The position numbers and the translations under genes are program-made. The notes under the pieces are model-generated. The model made no database searches. It was not told the DNA's origin and was given only the letters and a program-made list of their open reading frames with translations. From Lachnoclostridium sp. An169 (GTDB taxonomy: Bacteria; Bacillota; Clostridia; Lachnospirales; Lachnospiraceae): a stretch of 64,000 nt of DNA. This document shows positions 59,105-64,000 of the stretch, piece by piece (the first letter of the stretch is position 1; each line of letters starts with the position of its first letter). The DNA lies in the NCBI RefSeq assembly GCF_002160525.1, contig NZ_NFKT01000009.1, positions 62,001 through 126,000 on the forward strand, given 5' to 3'.

Positions 59105-62100
59105 ATGGAACGTATTGTAGGATCTATATATCAGATCATAAGAAAAATCGGATCGGGCGGAGGTGGGAACGTTTACCTTGCCGAACATCTGCGTCTTGGT
59201 AAAAAAGTGGTTTTAAAAGCAGATAAAAGGAAGATAACAACACGTCCGGAACTGCTTCGCCGTGAGGTGGATATTCTGAAAAATCTGCGCCATTCCTATA
59301 TTCCGCAGGTCTATGACTTCTTTGAAGAAAACGGGATGGTTTATACCGTAATGGACTTTATTGAAGGAGAAAGTCTGGATAAACCGCTGAAAAGAGGCGA
59401 GCGCTTTTCACAGGCACAGGTCATCCGTTGGGCAATACAAATTCTGGAGGCACTTTGTTATCTGCATAGTCCGACACATGGAAACCCTCCGCGGGGGTAT
59501 GTGCACAGTGATATAAAGCCGGGCAATCTGATGTGCACGCCCTATGGTGACATTTGCCTGATTGATTTTAATATTGCTCTTGCTTTAGGCGAAGAAAATG
59601 TAGTTGGCAGAAGTGCAGGGTATTCTTCTCCGGAATATTACGGACTGGATTATTCTGTAGTCAGTCAGGAAAGAAAAAAAGACAATACTGGAAAGCAGAA
59701 GTTGAGAAGTGATGCACAGGCGGAGCAAAGTATGTCTGCAGTTAATGAAGCGGAGGTACAAAAAGAAACGGAAGTGCAGACGGAGACTTCAATAGAGACA
59801 GAGACTCTTCTTGATTCGAAAAACAAGGTGAAGAAAGTCCCCTCTGGAATTCCTCTTAACTCTGCCGATCGTCCCTCCCAACGTTCAGGAACCGTTTACC
59901 GGAAATTTACGCCGGATGTCCGTTCGGATATCTACAGTGTGGGCGCAACCCTGTACCACCTTTTAAGCGGTGTCCGTCCCGCAGTTTATCCGAAAAAAGT
60001 GGAGCCTCTGTCGGAAAAAGAGTTCAGCCCTCAGGTGGTTCGGATCATTTCCAGGGCAATGAGCATGAATCCGGAGGAAAGATATCAGAGTGCGGCAGAG
60101 ATGCTGTATGACTTTATCCATCTGCGGGAGAATGATCCGCGCACGAAACGGATGAAGCTCCGAAACAGGATCGTGTATGGCGTGACTGCTGCAGCGTTTT
60201 TCATCGGAATCGGTTCTGCATTTGTGGGACTGAAGCGGATACAGGCTGAGGAGAGCGGGCTGAAACTGGCGGAATATTCGCAGAATGCCCTGGCGGACGG
60301 AGATGTAGAAGATGCGCTCCGCTATGCGCTGGACGCTTTGCCGGAAAAGACAAATATCATTACGCCGGAAGGACCGGCGGAAGCCCAGAAGGCACTGACG
60401 GATGCTCTTGGTGTATATGATCTCTCAGACGGATACAAGAAATATGGAACGGCAGAGCTCGAGAAGAATCCGCTTTATCTGACGGCGGCACCGGATGGCA
60501 CAACAGCAGTGTGCATGTATGAGGGTGCAGCCGCAGTGATTGACCTTCGAACCCTGCAAGTTACAGCAACGCTTCCAACAGTGGACTCTGCTATGGCCGA
60601 GGCGGAATATCTGGACAGCGACACGGTGATCTATGCCGGCGAAAACGGCGTTACTGCCTACAGCATTTCAGAAGACAGACAGCTCTGGTGCGGGGAGCCT
60701 GGTACCGCCATCAGTGTGGCGCGCAGCGGAAATCTAGTCGCTGCTGTCTTTGGCGATGAAAGCCGTGCAGTACTCTATAATGCACAGTCAGGAGAAAAAA
60801 CGGGAGAGATTGACTTTGGAGCCAAAAAGCAGAATGTAACCATGGTGAGCGAGAACTTTGCCAACCCTGAAAATAATCTGTTCGAGATAAATGATGCCGG
60901 AACACTTCTTGCCGTAAGTTTTGCGGACGGTTCTCTGGAATTATATGACTTACCGGACAGCGGTAAGGTATCTTCCGACGGCAGTAAAAAATCAGGCGAA
61001 GGTGGCGGAGCACAGACAGACAGTGCGGATGCTCTGGAAATTCTGGATGAGCTCTCCGGTTATACATATTTCTCGGGCGGATTTAACGGAAATTATCTGG
61101 CTTTTTCTGCGGCAAATGGGGAAAACTCTGTTTTTGCAGTGATTGACGGGGAAAAGAAGCAGCAGACGATCGGGCTTCAGTCGGACAGTACCTTTCATGT
61201 ACAGACAGATGAAAACGGCATCTATGTCCAGGTGAAAAATATTCTGGTGAATATAGATCCGGTCACGGGGGAGCAGACCCCGCTCGTGACAACAGACGAT
61301 ACGATCCGACAGTTTGTTGTCGGGGCAGAGCAGACAGCAGTCATTACGCAGGATAAGATACTGTTTTTTGACAAAAATGCACAGTTGGCTTCAGAGATGG
61401 AAGAAACAGGAGCCAGTACGCTGCTTGAGTCGGCAGGTGATCTGGTACTGTACGGTCAGATTGATACACCGGTGCTCCGGGTGTTGAAATATCGGGAAAA
61501 TGCGGAAACAACGGTTTTGAACTATGATCCGTCTATTGAACACGATGAGGCAAGGATCAGCGCCGACGGGCAGACGGTGATGCTGTTTTCCTATAAAGGA
61601 TTCAGTATCTGTGATATGGCAGGAAAAGAACTGATTCAGACGGTGCTCCCTGATCCGGAAGCAGTGTACGATCAGCAGTTTATCCGGGAGGACGGCCGGT
61701 CCTGTCTTGAAGTGACATACAGAGATGGAAGACTGCTGACATTTGACGCTGCAGACGGAACACGGATTTCGGAAGAAACAGCGGAAGCGCCGGATATGGA
61801 GCTGAATGAGGTTTTCTATACAGATGATTACCGGATTGAGGTTCCTCTTCATGGAACACCCCAGGTATATGATATCGAATCCGGAGAAAAACTTTATGAA
61901 CTGGATGAAGATGCATTTCTTACATATGTGACGCAGACGGGGGACTATATCATCGCGCAGTATATAACTGCTGAAGGTTTCTGCTATGGAACCCTGATGG
62001 ATCGGAACTGCCGTACCCTGGCAGAACTGCCATATTTGTGCGATATCGTGGATAGTGAATTATATTTTGATTATCCATCGGGAAGCATACGGAAGTCAGC

Positions 62101-62161
62101 GATATATGAATTGGACGAACTTGTGGATATGGCGGAGAAAGAACTAGAGCCAGGGAATTGA
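59105..62161 (+). CDS. Transmembrane Ser/Thr protein kinase with outside beta-propeller
   Basis: This 1018-residue Hanks-type kinase has a Gly-rich loop IGSGGGGNVYLAEH (about 15-28), Lys38, a catalytic loop HSDIKPGN (Asp136; Ser replaces the usual Arg), DFN for DFG (154-156), and SAGYSSPEYYG then DVRSDIYSVGATLYHLLSG. A charged insert of about 80 residues (184-266) splits the activation-segment end from helix F. A membrane segment lies at about 355-377. The outside part has a helical stretch (ALADGDVEDALRYALDALPE) followed by some 600 residues of WD40/quinoprotein-like strands (DGTTAVCMYEGAAAVIDL, NGVTAYSISEDRQLW). PASTA domains are absent, unlike PrkC. It is the likely signal input of the operon. 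Confidence 0.88.
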   Translation: MERIVGSIYQIIRKIGSGGGGNVYLAEHLRLGKKVVLKADKRKITTRPELLRREVDILKNLRHSYIPQVYDFFEENGMVYTVMDFIEGESLDKPLKRGERFSQAQVIRWAIQILEALCYLHSPTHGNPPRGYVHSDIKPGNLMCTPYGDICLIDFNIALALGEENVVGRSAGYSSPEYYGLDYSVVSQERKKDNTGKQKLRSDAQAEQSMSAVNEAEVQKETEVQTETSIETETLLDSKNKVKKVPSGIPLNSADRPSQRSGTVYRKFTPDVRSDIYSVGATLYHLLSGVRPAVYPKKVEPLSEKEFSPQVVRIISRAMSMNPEERYQSAAEMLYDFIHLRENDPRTKRMKLRNRIVYGVTAAAFFIGIGSAFVGLKRIQAEESGLKLAEYSQNALADGDVEDALRYALDALPEKTNIITPEGPAEAQKALTDALGVYDLSDGYKKYGTAELEKNPLYLTAAPDGTTAVCMYEGAAAVIDLRTLQVTATLPTVDSAMAEAEYLDSDTVIYAGENGVTAYSISEDRQLWCGEPGTAISVARSGNLVAAVFGDESRAVLYNAQSGEKTGEIDFGAKKQNVTMVSENFANPENNLFEINDAGTLLAVSFADGSLELYDLPDSGKVSSDGSKKSGEGGGAQTDSADALEILDELSGYTYFSGGFNGNYLAFSAANGENSVFAVIDGEKKQQTIGLQSDSTFHVQTDENGIYVQVKNILVNIDPVTGEQTPLVTTDDTIRQFVVGAEQTAVITQDKILFFDKNAQLASEMEETGASTLLESAGDLVLYGQIDTPVLRVLKYRENAETTVLNYDPSIEHDEARISADGQTVMLFSYKGFSICDMAGKELIQTVLPDPEAVYDQQFIREDGRSCLEVTYRDGRLLTFDAADGTRISEETAEAPDMELNEVFYTDDYRIEVPLHGTPQVYDIESGEKLYELDEDAFLTYVTQTGDYIIAQYITAEGFCYGTLMDRNCRTLAELPYLCDIVDSELYFDYPSGSIRKSAIYELDELVDMAEKELEPGN

Positions 62162-62421
62162 AGAAGGTAAAAATACCGGACGGACGCAGAGGCGTTTTCA
62201 CCGAAAACGGGAAAATGAAATCTGTCGGCTGCCGCAGGTATTTTTATAAATGAAAGTATGCTTTGGCATACGGATGAACTGATGGAACAGGACTCAAAGA
62301 CAGGAGGGATCATAAAAAGAAGAGTTGAATAATGAAATCTCTGTTTCCAGAAAGAAAAATATAGAAAAGAGAGCGGAAACAGAGGATAAAAAAGGAAATG
62401 AAGGATGGAGGAACATTAGAA
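62162..62421 (+). other. Structured leader between the kinase and the LRR gene
   Basis: No gene is seen in these 260 bases, but they hold several stems: an outer ten-bp pair (62168-62177 with 62237-62246), CGTTTTC/GAAAACG (62193-62199 with 62203-62209), a hairpin CTG-CGG/CCG-CAG ending near 62237 and followed by TATTTTTAT (terminator-like), GTATGC/GCATAC (62256-62261 with 62266-62271), and a perfect ten-bp pair 62339-62348 with 62375-62384. The GGACGCA and GGCTGCCG words recall the 3' half of c-di-GMP-I riboswitches, but the 5' half is not recognisable. It may be just a terminator plus a 5' untranslated region. Confidence 0.4.
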
Positions 62422-64000
62422 ATGAAGAAGAAATTTCTGGCATTGGCGCTGTCGATGGCACTGGTTCTTTATCCGTCCGCAGGTACAGCATTTGCCGCGG
62501 AGGAAGGAACAGGCGCAGTAACGGAAGTGAATGAAGAGACTTCCGAAGGAATTGATGCGGTCACGGAAGGTGCAGAAGACAGCGCAGAAAATGCCGAAGA
62601 AGAGAACACAGCGGCGGCTGTGGATGCTGCTGCAGAGGAAAGTGATACGGCAGGAGATGTTGCTGAGAAAGCTGCAGATGGGATCATTGCTTCCGGAGAC
62701 TTTGGAGAAAATCTTACTTGGGAAGTATCCGAGGATGGTGTTTTAACTATTTCCGGAGATGGAGAGATGAATCCTGAACCGGGAGAAGCTGAACCATGGT
62801 TTAGGTATAATCCTGAAATTAAAAGTCTTGTAATTGAAGATGGTGTGACGAGTATTACAGCGTCATCATTTTCAATGAATAGTAATTTGGAAAGCATTAA
62901 AATCGGTAATACGGTTACCTGTATTGACGCATATGCGTTTGACCTTTGTACGGGGCTGAAGGAAATTGTAATTCCTGACAGTGTTACGACTATTGGGGAA
63001 GGAGCATTCCGTACATGTGAGAATTTAACAGACATCACACTTTCAAAAAATCTGGAAAATATTGAAAATAATACATTTTCTAACTGCAGCAGTCTTACAG
63101 GAATTGTAATCCCTGGCAGTGTTGAAAACATTGGAGAATATGCATTTTACGGATGTGAAGCTCTATCGGCAGTCACTATATCAGATAGTGTTACCAGTAT
63201 TGGAAACAGTGCATTTGCAAGTTGCTATAACCTGAATGAGATTGTAGTTCCGAATAGTGTTGAAAATATTGGAAGAAATGCTTTTGCATACTGCGAAAAT
63301 CTGGAAAAAGTAACGCTTTCGGACAATATAACCAGTATTGCTCCCAATACATTTGCGGGATGCACTAGTTTGACGGAAATTGTTATTCCTGAGGCAGTAA
63401 CCACTATAGAGTCAGAGTCATTCTATGGCTGCAGCAGTCTGAGTGATGTTACAATTCCTGCAAGTGTAACAAATATTGCGTCAGATGCATTTGAGGGAAC
63501 GCCCTGGTTTGAGGATCATACAGATGAAAATGGACTGGTAATTGTCAATAATATTTTGCTACAGTACATTGGGGATGCGGAATCTGTTGTAATACCTGAT
63601 ACAGTAACAACTATTGCAGATAATGCATTTTCTGGCAATACAAATCTGAAAAAAGTTACACTTCCGGACGGATTAACCAGTATTGGGTGGTCGGCATTTG
63701 AGGACTGCACTGCTTTGACGGATATTAATATTCCAGAAAATGTGTCCGGTATTGGAAGTGCAGCATTTGCCGGCTGCGACAGCCTTGCGGATGTAACAAT
63801 ACCAGATAATGTTACAACAATCCAGTACGCAACTTTTTATGGCTGTAACAGCCTTACTTCAGTAGAAATTCCGAGCAACGTTACTTCAATCGGTTCAAGA
63901 GCATTTTATGATTCGGGCTTGACAGGTGTTACAATTCCAAACAGTGTTACAGAAATTGATCAATACGCCCTTGGATATTATGGAGTAGAACATGGCGAAG
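62422..64000 (+). CDS. Secreted BspA-type leucine-rich repeat protein (3' end outside window)
   Basis: The frame is open from the ATG at 62422 (GGAGG ten bases upstream) to the window edge, at least 526 residues. It has a signal peptide (KKKFLALALSMALVLYPSAG, cleavage near AFAAEEG), an Ala/Glu-rich low-complexity stretch to about residue 85, a lead-in LTWEVSEDGVLTISGDGEM, and then about seventeen LRR_5 repeats of some 23 residues with the pattern V-T-x-I-G-x-x-A-F-x-x-C-x-x-L-x-x-(I/V)-x-I-P-x-S. One repeat is interrupted by a longer loop (TPWFEDHTDENGLVIVNNILL). Such proteins bind host, mucin or other surfaces. Wall anchoring cannot be judged because the C-terminus is missing. Confidence 0.9.
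   Translation, partial: MKKKFLALALSMALVLYPSAGTAFAAEEGTGAVTEVNEETSEGIDAVTEGAEDSAENAEEENTAAAVDAAAEESDTAGDVAEKAADGIIASGDFGENLTWEVSEDGVLTISGDGEMNPEPGEAEPWFRYNPEIKSLVIEDGVTSITASSFSMNSNLESIKIGNTVTCIDAYAFDLCTGLKEIVIPDSVTTIGEGAFRTCENLTDITLSKNLENIENNTFSNCSSLTGIVIPGSVENIGEYAFYGCEALSAVTISDSVTSIGNSAFASCYNLNEIVVPNSVENIGRNAFAYCENLEKVTLSDNITSIAPNTFAGCTSLTEIVIPEAVTTIESESFYGCSSLSDVTIPASVTNIASDAFEGTPWFEDHTDENGLVIVNNILLQYIGDAESVVIPDTVTTIADNAFSGNTNLKKVTLPDGLTSIGWSAFEDCTALTDINIPENVSGIGSAAFAGCDSLADVTIPDNVTTIQYATFYGCNSLTSVEIPSNVTSIGSRAFYDSGLTGVTIPNSVTEIDQYALGYYGVEHGE

Noticed and set aside
37510-62161. Type VII secretion or Tad pilus locus
   Set aside because: The FHA, kinase, phosphatase and CpaE-like genes are often found near such loci, but no WXG100 protein, EssC-type ATPase, pilin, prepilin peptidase or CpaF-type ATPase is present in the window.
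62325-62534. Small plus-strand frame at the start of the LRR gene
   Set aside because: It overlaps the true LRR signal peptide in another frame, is very Lys/Glu/Arg-rich and runs through a ten-bp RNA stem.

Overview
The window looks like a chromosome segment of a gut-type, low-to-mid GC Firmicute, most likely a Lachnospiraceae-like clostridium. The signs are strong GGAGG-type ribosome binding sites, YesM/YesN two-component pairs, GPH sugar symporters, a binding-protein sugar ABC system with no ATPase gene beside it, an Rpn-type nuclease fragment, and BspA-type leucine-rich repeat surface proteins. No rRNA, tRNA, CRISPR array or replication origin was recognised. The species cannot be fixed from the sequence alone.

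Layout. (1) 1-5.2 kb: the end of an FtsX-type permease, hypB and hypA homologues with altered key motifs (minus strand), a TetR regulator and a large Fe-S/flavin oxidoreductase. (2) 5.2-28.1 kb: a plant-glycan utilisation cluster with GH28, an AraC regulator, a clan-A glycosidase, two GPH symporters, a YesM/YesN-type sensor and regulator, a three-gene sugar ABC importer, a GH94 phosphorylase and two GH3 beta-glycosidases, one with its domains permuted. Three promoters here carry the same 7-bp direct repeat at 20-bp spacing, which suggests one regulon. (3) 28.1-36.2 kb: a HipB antitoxin with a truncated HipA remnant, a possible structured RNA, an OmpR-type two-component system, two unknown membrane proteins, a MATE exporter, an AI-2E-type permease and an alpha/beta hydrolase. 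(4) 36.2-37.4 kb: a junction of gene debris.

(5) 37.4-53.6 kb: a long plus-strand run of about fourteen genes, visibly more A/T-rich than the sugar cluster. Most encode a zinc ribbon joined by a membrane segment to a different outside domain (YARHG, WG repeats with a discoidin-like domain, unknown folds). Among them are an Lgt-like transferase, a cell-wall amidase lipoprotein and two large exported proteins. (6) 53.7-55.7 kb: an AbiL-type (RloA/RloB-like) phage-defence pair. (7) 55.8-62.2 kb: an XRE regulator diverging from a CpaE-like ATPase, an FHA protein, a PP2C phosphatase and a Ser/Thr kinase with an apparent outside beta-propeller. (8) 62.2-64 kb: a structured leader and the start of a secreted leucine-rich-repeat protein that runs off the window.

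The best candidate for an undescribed system is the pairing of blocks 5 and 7. Their promoters share the same -35, the same 17-bp spacer length and a 29-base block with 26 identical positions, although they lie almost 19 kb apart with a defence island between them. I infer one envelope-surveillance or phosphosignalling system: zinc-ribbon membrane proteins as sensors or effectors, and the kinase, phosphatase, FHA and CpaE-like proteins as the switch. No WXG100, EssC or pilus gene is visible, so it does not match a complete type VII secretion or Tad pilus locus.
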